Source: Azospira inquinata (GTDB lineage Bacteria > Pseudomonadota > Gammaproteobacteria > Burkholderiales > Rhodocyclaceae). From it: DNA of 64,000 nt. Where the stretch lies: assembly GCF_018905915.1 (NCBI RefSeq), contig NZ_CP064782.1:2604001-2668000 (forward strand), read 5' to 3'. Of the stretch, positions 56,646 to 64,000 are shown piece after piece. Each line of letters begins with the position of its first letter. The first letter of the stretch is position 1. Made by a program: the position numbers and the translations under genes. Below the pieces are notes generated by a model, which saw nothing but the letters and a program-made list of their open reading frames with translations, was not told the DNA's origin and ran no database searches.

Positions 56646-57899
56646 ATGGCTGAAATCAGAAACTACACCCTTAACTTTGGCCCTCAGCATCCGGCCGCTC
56701 ACGGCGTACTTCGTCTGGTGCTGGAGCTGGACGGGGAAGTGGTCCAGCGGGCCGATCCCCATATCGGCTTGTTGCACCGGGCGACGGAAAAGCTGGCGGA
56801 AACCCGCACCTGGGTTCAGTCCGTGCCTTACATGGACCGGCTCGACTACGTGTCCATGATGGCCAATGAACACGCTTACTGTATGGCCATCGAACGGCTG
56901 CTGGGTATCGAAGTTCCCCTTCGTGCCCAGTACATCCGGGTCATGTACGACGAAATTACCCGCCTGCTGAACCACCTGCTCTGGATCGGGGCTCATGCCC
57001 TGGACGTGGGTGCCATGGCGGTCATGCTCTACGCTTTCCGGGAACGGGAAGATCTGATGGATGCCTATGAGGCGGTTTCCGGGGCCCGGATGCACGCCGC
57101 CTATTACCGTCCGGGTGGTGTCTATCGGGATCTGCCGGACCGCATGCCCCAATACGTGGAGAGCCGCTTCAAGAGCGCGGCCACGGTAAGCAAGCTGAAT
57201 GAGTCCCGGAGTGGTTCTCTGCTGGATTTCATCGAAGATTTCACCAACCGTTTCCCTGCTTATGTGGACGAATACTCCAATCTGCTGACGGATAACCGGA
57301 TTTGGAAGCAGCGTCTGGTTAATGTGGGGGTGGTTTCTCCCGAGCGGGCTCTCCAATTGGGGTTCTCCGGCGCCATGTTACGGGGGTCTGGTATTGAATG
57401 GGATTTGCGTAAGAAACAGCCCTATGAAGTCTATGACCGCCTGGATTTCGATATTCCGGTGGGGGTCAATGGGGACTGTTATGACCGCTATCTGGTGCGT
57501 ATGGAAGAAATGCGCCAGTCCAACCGAATCATTAAGCAGTGTGTGGCTTGGCTGCGTGAAAATTCCGGCCCGGTAATTACGGAAAACCACAAGGTGGCGC
57601 CGCCCCATCGTGAGGACATGAAGTCCAACATGGAAGAGCTGATCCACCACTTCAAGCTGTTCTCCGAAGGCATCCATGTTCCGGAAGGCGAAGTTTACGC
57701 CGCTATAGAACATCCTAAGGGCGAGTTCGGTATTTACTTGGTGTCCGATGGGGCCAATAAGCCTTACCGGATGAAGATTCGGGCGCCTGGATATCCCCAT
57801 CTGGCCGCCATGGATGAGATGGCAAAGGGACACATGATCGCGGACGTGGTCACGATCATTGGTACGCAAGACATCGTTTTTGGCGAGATTGACCGCTGA
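56646..57899 (+). CDS. nuoD: NADH-quinone oxidoreductase subunit D
   Basis: 417 residues, the 49-kDa type subunit. [34 protein letters not shown] and [23 protein letters not shown] end ([20 protein letters not shown]). Quinone-binding module. Overlaps nuoE by one base. Confidence 0.97.
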   Translation: MAEIRNYTLNFGPQHPAAHGVLRLVLELDGEVVQRADPHIGLLHRATEKLAETRTWVQSVPYMDRLDYVSMMANEHAYCMAIERLLGIEVPLRAQYIRVMYDEITRLLNHLLWIGAHALDVGAMAVMLYAFREREDLMDAYEAVSGARMHAAYYRPGGVYRDLPDRMPQYVESRFKSAATVSKLNESRSGSLLDFIEDFTNRFPAYVDEYSNLLTDNRIWKQRLVNVGVVSPERALQLGFSGAMLRGSGIEWDLRKKQPYEVYDRLDFDIPVGVNGDCYDRYLVRMEEMRQSNRIIKQCVAWLRENSGPVITENHKVAPPHREDMKSNMEELIHHFKLFSEGIHVPEGEVYAAIEHPKGEFGIYLVSDGANKPYRMKIRAPGYPHLAAMDEMAKGHMIADVVTIIGTQDIVFGEIDR

Positions 57900-58372
57900 T
57901 GCTGACTCCTGAATCCTTGAAAAAGATTGATCGCGAGATAGCCAAATATCCTGCGGATCAAAAGCAATCCGCCATCATGGCGGCCTTGGCTATCGCCCAG
58001 GAAGAAAAGGGCTGGCTGGCGGACGAAACCATTGAGTTCGTGGCCAACTATCTCTCCATGCCCCCTATGGCGGCCATGGAAGTGGCGACCTTCTACAACA
58101 TGTATGACCGTCGTCCGACGGGTAAATACAAACTGACGGTCTGCACCAATCTGCCCTGTGCCCTGTCCGGCGGCGAACATGCCGGCGAATATCTGAAACA
58201 GAAACTGGGTATCGATTACGGCGAAACCACGGCCGACGGCAAATTTACCCTGATGATGGGTGAGTGCATGGGCGCCTGCGGCGACGCCCCGGTCATGTTG
58301 GTGAATAACCACACCATGTGCAGTCACATGGCTCCCGAAGAAATTGATCGTCTGCTGGCGGAGTTGAAATAA
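57899..58372 (+). CDS. nuoE: NADH-quinone oxidoreductase subunit E
   Basis: 157 residues, the 24-kDa type subunit with a [2Fe-2S] site: [12 protein letters not shown] and [16 protein letters not shown]. Overlaps nuoF by one base. Confidence 0.97.
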   Translation: MLTPESLKKIDREIAKYPADQKQSAIMAALAIAQEEKGWLADETIEFVANYLSMPPMAAMEVATFYNMYDRRPTGKYKLTVCTNLPCALSGGEHAGEYLKQKLGIDYGETTADGKFTLMMGECMGACGDAPVMLVNNHTMCSHMAPEEIDRLLAELK

Positions 58373-59700
58373 TGGCCATCCTGGGTGCGATTTCCCCTAC
58401 GCTGACTGAAGGCTGGAACGGGGATGAAGGTTGGAGCCTGAAAGATTACGTGGCCCGTGGTGGCTACGAGGCGCTGAAAAAAATCATCGCCGAAAAAATT
58501 CCTCAGGAGCAGGTGATCGCGGAAGTTAAAGCTTCCGTCCTTCGGGGCCGGGGCGGTGCGGGTTTTCCCACCGGTCTGAAGTGGAGCTTCATGCCCCGTT
58601 CTTTCCCCGGGGATAAGTACATCGTCTGTAACTCCGACGAAGGGGAGCCGGGTACTTTCAAAGACCGGGACATTCTGCGCTACAACCCCCATTCCGTGAT
58701 CGAAGGTATGGCCATTGCCGCCTACGCTATGGGGGCGACCCGGGGTTACAACTACATCCACGGGGAAATCTGGGAAGTTTATAAGCGCTTCGAAGCGGCC
58801 CTGGACGAAGCCCGGGCTGCTGGATTCATCGGTCAGCACATTCTGGGCTCCGATTTCAGCTTCGAACTCTTCGCCCACCACGGTTACGGTGCTTACATCT
58901 GCGGTGAAGAAACCGCCTTGCTGGAATCCATTGAAGGCAAGAAAGGGCAGCCCCGCTTCAAACCGCCGTTCCCCGCGTCTTTCGGCCTGTACGGCAAACC
59001 CACCACCATCAACAACACGGAAACCTTTGGCACCATTCCCTTCGTGTTGCGTCTGGGGGCAGAAAAATACCTGAATCTGGGCAAGCCCAATAACGGCGGT
59101 ACCAAGTTGTTTTCTGTTTCCGGTCACGTCAATCGTCCCGGTAACTACGAAATTCCCCTGGGGACGCCGTTCTCCCAGTTGCTGGAAATGGCCGGGGGGG
59201 TTCGGGGCGGTCGCAAGCTCAAGGGGGTTATCCCTGGTGGTTCTTCCGCGCCGGTACTGCCTGCGGACATCATCATGGATTGCACCATGGACTATGACTC
59301 CATCAGCAAGGCTGGCTCCATGCTGGGTTCCGGTGCGGTCATCGTCATGGACGATAGCACCTGCATGGTCAAGGCCCTGGAGCGTTTGTCCTTCTTCTAT
59401 CACGAAGAATCCTGCGGCCAATGCACACCCTGCCGGGAAGGAACGCCCTGGCTCTATAAGGTGGTGCATCGCATCGAACACGGCCTGGGGCGTCCGGAAG
59501 ATCTGGACCTGCTCATCTCGGTGTGCGACGGCATCATGGGACGCACTATTTGCGCCCTGGGGGATGCGGCCGCCATGCCGGTGAAAGGCTTCCTCAAGCA
59601 CTTCCGCGACGAGTTCGCCTATCACATTGAACATAAGACCTGCTTGGTTCCCAAAGATGTGCAATGGGCGGGCAGCGGCTTCTTCAAAGCTCAGAATTAA
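58372..59700 (+). CDS. nuoF: NADH-quinone oxidoreductase subunit F
   Basis: 442 residues. FMN and NADH binding ([33 protein letters not shown]) and the N3 cluster [12 protein letters not shown]. Entry point for electrons from NADH. Confidence 0.98.
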   Translation: MAILGAISPTLTEGWNGDEGWSLKDYVARGGYEALKKIIAEKIPQEQVIAEVKASVLRGRGGAGFPTGLKWSFMPRSFPGDKYIVCNSDEGEPGTFKDRDILRYNPHSVIEGMAIAAYAMGATRGYNYIHGEIWEVYKRFEAALDEARAAGFIGQHILGSDFSFELFAHHGYGAYICGEETALLESIEGKKGQPRFKPPFPASFGLYGKPTTINNTETFGTIPFVLRLGAEKYLNLGKPNNGGTKLFSVSGHVNRPGNYEIPLGTPFSQLLEMAGGVRGGRKLKGVIPGGSSAPVLPADIIMDCTMDYDSISKAGSMLGSGAVIVMDDSTCMVKALERLSFFYHEESCGQCTPCREGTPWLYKVVHRIEHGLGRPEDLDLLISVCDGIMGRTICALGDAAAMPVKGFLKHFRDEFAYHIEHKTCLVPKDVQWAGSGFFKAQN

Positions 59701-59712
59701 GGTTTCGCTGAT

Positions 59713-62046
59713 ATGCTCGAAATCGAAATTGACGGAAAAAAGGCCCAGGTCCAGGACGGTAGTACCGTGATGGAAGCCGCCCACCAAGTGGGCGTGTATA
59801 TCCCGCACTTTTGCTACCACAAGAAACTGTCCATCGCGGCCAACTGCCGGATGTGCCTGGTCCAGGTGGAAAAGGCTCCCAAGCCCCTGCCAGCTTGCGC
59901 CACCCCGGTGACCAATGGGATGAAGGTTTTCACCCATTCCGAATTGGCGGTGAAAGCCCAGAAGGGGGTGATGGAGTTTTTGCTCATCAATCACCCCCTG
60001 GATTGCCCGATTTGCGACCAAGGTGGTGAATGCCAGTTGCAGGATTTGGCGGTGGGCTATGGCAAGGGCGAGAGCCGTTACCAAGAAGAAAAGCACGTGG
60101 TTTTCCACAAAAATGTGGGGCCCCTCATTTCCATGGAGGAAATGAGCCGCTGCATCCATTGCACCCGCTGTGTCCGTTTCGGCCAGGAAATTGCTGGCAT
60201 CATGGAATTGGGCATGGCCAATCGGAATTACCATTCCGAAATCACCACCTTCATGGGGCGGACCGTGGATTCCGAGTTGTCCGGGAACGCCATTGACCTG
60301 TGCCCGGTGGGCGCCCTGACCTCCAAGCCGTTCCGCTATTCCGCCCGGACTTGGGAAATGCAACGGCGTCGGTCCGTGAGCCCCCACGATGCCCTGGGTG
60401 CCAATCTGACGGTTCAGGTTAAAAACAACAAAGTCATGCGGGTTCTCCCCTTCGAGAACGAAGAGGTGAACGAGTGCTGGATTTCCGATAAGGATCGTTT
60501 CTCTTACACCGCTCTGAATAGCGCCGAACGCCTGACTAAGCCCATGGTGAAGCAGGGCGGCCAGTGGCAGGAAGTGGAATGGAACGTGGCCATCGATTAC
60601 GTGGCCCACGGTCTCAAGGACATCGCCAAAAATGCCGGGGCGGATGCCCTGGGTTTCCTGGTTTCTCCCCACGCCACCCTGGAAGAAATGGCCCTGGTGC
60701 GTAAGTTGGCCGAAGGCTTGGGAACCAGCAATTACGATTTCCGCCTGCGTCAGCAGGATTTTGGTGCTGACCAGCTGCGGGCCGGTACGCCCTGGCTCGG
60801 TATGCGCTTGGCCCAGGTGAATGACCTGGATAGCGCCCTGGTGGTGGGCAGCTTCCTGCGCAAGGACGCTCCCCTGTTTGCCCAACGCCTGCGGCAAGGG
60901 GCGAAGAAAGGCTGCGCGGTCAGTCTGCTGGATGTATCCGCCGACGATCAGCTGCTTCCGGTGGCCAATCGTCAGACCGTAGCTCCCACTGACCTGGCCG
61001 CTGCTCTGGCCAAAGTGCTCAAGGCGGCTTTGCAGACCAAGGGTGAAGCTGTTCCGGAAGCTCTCCTGTCCGTAGAAGTGGATGCCTTCGCCACCCAGGT
61101 GGCTGCGTCCCTGAGTCAAGGTGAAAAGGCCGCCGTATTCCTGGGGAGCGCTGCCCTGCAAGGCACCCAGGCGACCCAACTCCATTCCCTGGCCCAGCAG
61201 CTGGCGGAAGTTTGCGGTGCAACCCTGGGCTTTATCGGCGAGGCTGCTAACTCCGTCGGGGGATACCTGGCTGGTTTGGGGAGTAAGGAGGCCAACGCCC
61301 AGTCTCTGCTGACCTCCAGCCGCCAGGCTTATCTCCTCCTGGGTGCGGAGCCCGAATATGATTTCGCCAATCCGGCCAAAACTCTGGAAGCCTTGAAGGG
61401 CGCCCAGATGGTGGTCATGGCCTCTGCATTCAAGCATGGCCCGGCGTTGGATTACGCCGATGTGCTGCTGCCTATTGCCCCCTTTACGGAAACCTCCGGC
61501 ACCTTCGTCAATATGGAAGGCCGGGTGCAAAGCTTCCACGGCGTGGTTTCCCCCCTGGAAGAAGCCCGCCCGGCGTGGAAAGTGTTGCGGGTGCTGGGTA
61601 ATGTGCTCTCCCTGCCCGGGTTCGATTATGAATCCTCCGAAGGGATTCGGGACGAAGTCCTGGGACAAGGCACCGAATTTGCCTCTGGCCTGGATAACAG
61701 CCTGAAGACTTCGGTTGCCCTGAATTTGACCAGCGGAAGCACCGGGTTGCAGCGTATTGCCGATGTTCCCATTCATTTTGCCGATCCTCTTGCGCGGCGG
61801 TCCCAGCCCTTGGTTCAGACCAAGGACGGGGCGGCGCCTAAGGCCCGGATTCATCCCGCCACGGCCGCCGGTCTGGGCTTGCAGGATGGAGACCAGGCTA
61901 AGGTCAAACAAGGGGCTGGCGAAGCGGTACTTACCGTGGCGTTGGATGAAGCTATCCCCGCCGGATGTGTCCGAGTTTCTGCCGCCCACGCCTCCACGGC
62001 GTCCTTGGGCGACATGTACGGCCCGGTTGTCATGGAGCGTGCGTAA
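59713..62046 (+). CDS. nuoG: NADH-quinone oxidoreductase subunit G
   Basis: 777 residues. N-terminal ferredoxin domain with [17 protein letters not shown], the HxxxCxxC motif ([19 protein letters not shown]), and [13 protein letters not shown], then a molybdopterin-oxidoreductase-like domain without molybdenum. The C-terminal part is less conserved. Overlaps nuoH by one base. Confidence 0.97.
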   Translation: MLEIEIDGKKAQVQDGSTVMEAAHQVGVYIPHFCYHKKLSIAANCRMCLVQVEKAPKPLPACATPVTNGMKVFTHSELAVKAQKGVMEFLLINHPLDCPICDQGGECQLQDLAVGYGKGESRYQEEKHVVFHKNVGPLISMEEMSRCIHCTRCVRFGQEIAGIMELGMANRNYHSEITTFMGRTVDSELSGNAIDLCPVGALTSKPFRYSARTWEMQRRRSVSPHDALGANLTVQVKNNKVMRVLPFENEEVNECWISDKDRFSYTALNSAERLTKPMVKQGGQWQEVEWNVAIDYVAHGLKDIAKNAGADALGFLVSPHATLEEMALVRKLAEGLGTSNYDFRLRQQDFGADQLRAGTPWLGMRLAQVNDLDSALVVGSFLRKDAPLFAQRLRQGAKKGCAVSLLDVSADDQLLPVANRQTVAPTDLAAALAKVLKAALQTKGEAVPEALLSVEVDAFATQVAASLSQGEKAAVFLGSAALQGTQATQLHSLAQQLAEVCGATLGFIGEAANSVGGYLAGLGSKEANAQSLLTSSRQAYLLLGAEPEYDFANPAKTLEALKGAQMVVMASAFKHGPALDYADVLLPIAPFTETSGTFVNMEGRVQSFHGVVSPLEEARPAWKVLRVLGNVLSLPGFDYESSEGIRDEVLGQGTEFASGLDNSLKTSVALNLTSGSTGLQRIADVPIHFADPLARRSQPLVQTKDGAAPKARIHPATAAGLGLQDGDQAKVKQGAGEAVLTVALDEAIPAGCVRVSAAHASTASLGDMYGPVVMERA

Positions 62047-63083
62047 TGGAAGCTATTGAGTCGTTTTTCGGGCCGACCTGGCCGGCCGTTTGGGCCCTGA
62101 TCAAGATCGTGGCCATTGTGGCCCCCTTGATGCTGTGTGTGGCTTATCTGACTTACTTCGAGCGTAAGGTCATTGCCTACATGCACGTCCGCCTCGGCCC
62201 CAATCGGGTCGGGCCCCTGGGCTTGCTCCAGCCTATCGCCGATGCCCTGAAGCTTTTGATGAAGGAAATCGTCCTGCCTACGGGAGCGGATAAGCCGGTT
62301 TATCTGCTGGCGCCCATGCTGGCTATTGCGCCGGCCCTGGCTGCCTGGGCGGTTATCCCTTTCACCGATCATCTGGTGCTCGCCAATATCGACGCCAGCC
62401 TGTTGTACATCATGGCCATCTCTTCCCTGGGGGTGTACGGCATCATCCTGGCGGGCTGGGCCTCCAACTCCAAATACGCCTTCCTCGGCGCCATGCGTTC
62501 TGCTGCCCAGATGGTTTCCTACGAAATCGCCATGGGCTTCGCCTTGGTGACCGTGCTCATGGTGTCCAACAGTCTTAACCTGGTGGAAATCGTTCAGGGG
62601 CAGGGCAAGGGGCTGTTCGCGGCCAACGGGGTTTCCATTCTGTCCTGGAACTGGTTGCCCCTGTTGCCCATGTTTGTGGTCTATCTGGTGTCTGGCGTGG
62701 CGGAAACCAACCGGGCTCCGTTTGACGTGGCGGAAGGGGAGTCGGAAATCGTGGCCGGTTTCCACGTGGAATACTCCGGCATGGCCTTCGCCGTCTTCTT
62801 CCTGGCTGAATACGCCAACATGATTTTGGTGTCGGCCCTTACCTCCCTGCTGTTCCTGGGGGGGTGGTTGTCCCCGGTGTCCTTTCTGCCGGACGGCTTT
62901 TTCTGGTTGGCGGTGAAGATGTCCTTCGTGCTGTTCCTGTTCCTCTGGTTCCGGGCTACTTTCCCCCGTTACCGGTATGACCAGTTGATGCGCCTGGGCT
63001 GGAAGGTCTTCATTCCGGTTACCTTGATCTGGTTTATTGTGGTGGGCGTCTGGATGGTTTCGCCGCTCAATATTTGGAAGTGA
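62046..63083 (+). CDS. nuoH: NADH-quinone oxidoreductase subunit H
   Basis: 345 residues, about eight helices. [20 protein letters not shown], and the acidic loop [20 protein letters not shown]. Forms the quinone channel with NuoB and NuoD. Start MEAIESFFG; longer frame rejected. Confidence 0.97.
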   Translation: MEAIESFFGPTWPAVWALIKIVAIVAPLMLCVAYLTYFERKVIAYMHVRLGPNRVGPLGLLQPIADALKLLMKEIVLPTGADKPVYLLAPMLAIAPALAAWAVIPFTDHLVLANIDASLLYIMAISSLGVYGIILAGWASNSKYAFLGAMRSAAQMVSYEIAMGFALVTVLMVSNSLNLVEIVQGQGKGLFAANGVSILSWNWLPLLPMFVVYLVSGVAETNRAPFDVAEGESEIVAGFHVEYSGMAFAVFFLAEYANMILVSALTSLLFLGGWLSPVSFLPDGFFWLAVKMSFVLFLFLWFRATFPRYRYDQLMRLGWKVFIPVTLIWFIVVGVWMVSPLNIWK

Positions 63084-63096
63084 GGAGTGCTGCCAC

Positions 63097-63585
63097 ATGG
63101 GCGCGATGAAAGATATATTTAAAAGCCTCTTCCTCAAGGAGCTTTTGCAGGGCATGTCGGTGACCGGCCGTTATTTCTTCGGCCGCAAGATTACCGTGCA
63201 ATATCCGGAAGAAAAAACTCCCTTGAGTCACCGGTTCCGTGGGCTACACGCCCTGCGCCGGTACCCCAACGGGGAAGAGCGGTGCATTGCCTGTAAGCTG
63301 TGCGAGGCTATTTGCCCTGCCATGGCGATCACTATTGAAGCCGCTCCCCGGGAAGACGGTTCCCGGCGTACGACCCGCTACGACATTGACCTGACCAAGT
63401 GCATTTTCTGCGGTTTCTGTGAAGAAGCCTGCCCGGTGGATGCCATCGTGGAAACTCGGGTCTTTGAATATCACGGGGAGTCCCGTGGGGATTTGTATTA
63501 CACCAAGCAAATGCTCCTGGCCAACGGGGATCGATATGAATCCCAGATTGCCGCCGACCGGGAAGCCGATGCCAAATACCGCTAA
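63097..63585 (+). CDS. nuoI: NADH-quinone oxidoreductase subunit I
   Basis: 162 residues with two [4Fe-4S] motifs: [16 protein letters not shown] and [16 protein letters not shown]. Start [10 protein letters not shown] with GAGGAG at 63082-63087. Confidence 0.97.
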   Translation: MGAMKDIFKSLFLKELLQGMSVTGRYFFGRKITVQYPEEKTPLSHRFRGLHALRRYPNGEERCIACKLCEAICPAMAITIEAAPREDGSRRTTRYDIDLTKCIFCGFCEEACPVDAIVETRVFEYHGESRGDLYYTKQMLLANGDRYESQIAADREADAKYR

Positions 63586-63596
63586 CGGATAGAGCG

Positions 63597-64000
63597 ATGG
63601 AATTCAAAACCCTGGTTTTTTACTTTCTCTCGGCGATTCTGCTGTTCGCCGCGTTGCGGGTGATTACTGCCCGTAACCCGGTGCATGCCGCTCTTTATCT
63701 GGTGCTGGGCTTTTTCACCGCCGGTGGGGTCTGGGCCTTGTTGCAGGCGGAATTTCTGGCCATCGCCATCATCCTGGTTTACGTGGGGGCGGTGATGGTG
63801 CTGTTCCTCTTCGTGGTGATGATGCTGGATATTAATCTGGAGCGCTTGAAGCAGGGCTTCTGGAGCTACCTCCCCCTGGGGGCCAGTATCGGGGTGCTGA
63901 TGGCCATCGAGATGGGCCTCATTGTCGGGGGCCAGTATTTCCGGGTGTTTGATGTGGCCGGGAACGAAGCGGTGGGTTCCAACACCAAAGCCCTGGGTCG
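63597..64000 (+). CDS. nuoJ: NADH-quinone oxidoreductase subunit J, 5' part
   Basis: Starts ATG 63597, twelve bases after nuoI, and runs off the right edge (134 codons visible, no stop). Membrane helices include LVFYFLSAILLFAALRVI and FLAIAIILVYVGAVMVLFLF, and NPVHAALYLVLGFF is the family signature. Confidence 0.95.
   Translation, partial: MEFKTLVFYFLSAILLFAALRVITARNPVHAALYLVLGFFTAGGVWALLQAEFLAIAIILVYVGAVMVLFLFVVMMLDINLERLKQGFWSYLPLGASIGVLMAIEMGLIVGGQYFRVFDVAGNEAVGSNTKALG

Noticed and set aside
58324..61989. Very long minus-strand open frame (about 1220 codons) opposite nuoF and nuoG
   Set aside because: It is antisense to clearly recognised, conserved genes; high GC leaves long shadow frames.

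Overview
The window is a contiguous stretch of high-GC chromosome with ordinary, densely packed bacterial genes. The evidence points to a betaproteobacterium, most likely of the Rhodocyclales (Azospira/Dechlorosoma/Dechloromonas type). This rests on the gene set and order (fur divergent from bamE-dapB, carA-carB-greA, yhbY divergent from rlmE-ftsH-folP-glmM, tpiA-secG-tRNA-Leu-nuoA..J), a grpE-dnaK-dnaJ cluster with a sigma-32 type promoter plus a separate hrcA, and O-succinylhomoserine sulfhydrylase metZ directly after purF. The genus is inference. There is no phage, insertion sequence, CRISPR array or rRNA operon, and I see no block of foreign composition.

Layout. 1-2.6 kb: end of purF, then metZ behind a SAM-II riboswitch. 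2.6-12.5 kb: an orphan amino-acid receptor, a rhlE-type RNA helicase with a structured leader, a DUF2325 protein beside a possible small RNA, a membrane diguanylate cyclase, recQ, a YbhB-type protein, and a TerC/Alx metal transporter behind a yybP-ykoY (manganese) riboswitch with a small ORF between them. 12.5-16.9 kb: a minus-strand envelope cluster (TPR protein, L,D-transpeptidase, periplasmic and cytoplasmic cyclophilins, lpxH). 17-25 kb: cysS, a second orphan LivK-type receptor, the dnaJ-dnaK-grpE chaperone operon, and a Ser/Thr kinase with a cyclic-nucleotide-binding domain. 25-31 kb: a chemoreceptor with a c-type haem motif, a repeat-rich secreted or surface protein with calcium-loop motifs, trxC, an MFS transporter and hemH. 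31-39 kb: hrcA, nadK, recN, a SprA-type metallopeptidase-like protein, a receptor, fur, bamE, dapB. 39-54 kb: carAB, greA, yhbY, rlmE, ftsH, folP, glmM and pstSCAB. 53.8-64 kb: tpiA, secG, tRNA-Leu(GAG) and the complex I operon nuoA to nuoJ (truncated by the window end).

How it fits together. Most of the window is housekeeping: nucleotide, methionine, lysine/cell-wall and folate synthesis, protein quality control (grpE/dnaK/dnaJ, ftsH, hrcA), outer-membrane assembly (bamE, lpxH, glmM), phosphate uptake and respiration. The less routine content is regulatory: two riboswitches, each followed by an intrinsic terminator; a PHO-box-like promoter for pstS; a near-consensus sigma-32 promoter for grpE; a candidate minus-strand sRNA; and several signalling proteins (GGDEF, cNMP-kinase, haem-MCP). 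I did not find a clearly new multi-gene system. The best leads are the small ORF under manganese control, the candidate sRNA, the structured rhlE leader, and the TPR/L,D-transpeptidase pair that shares a C-terminal domain.
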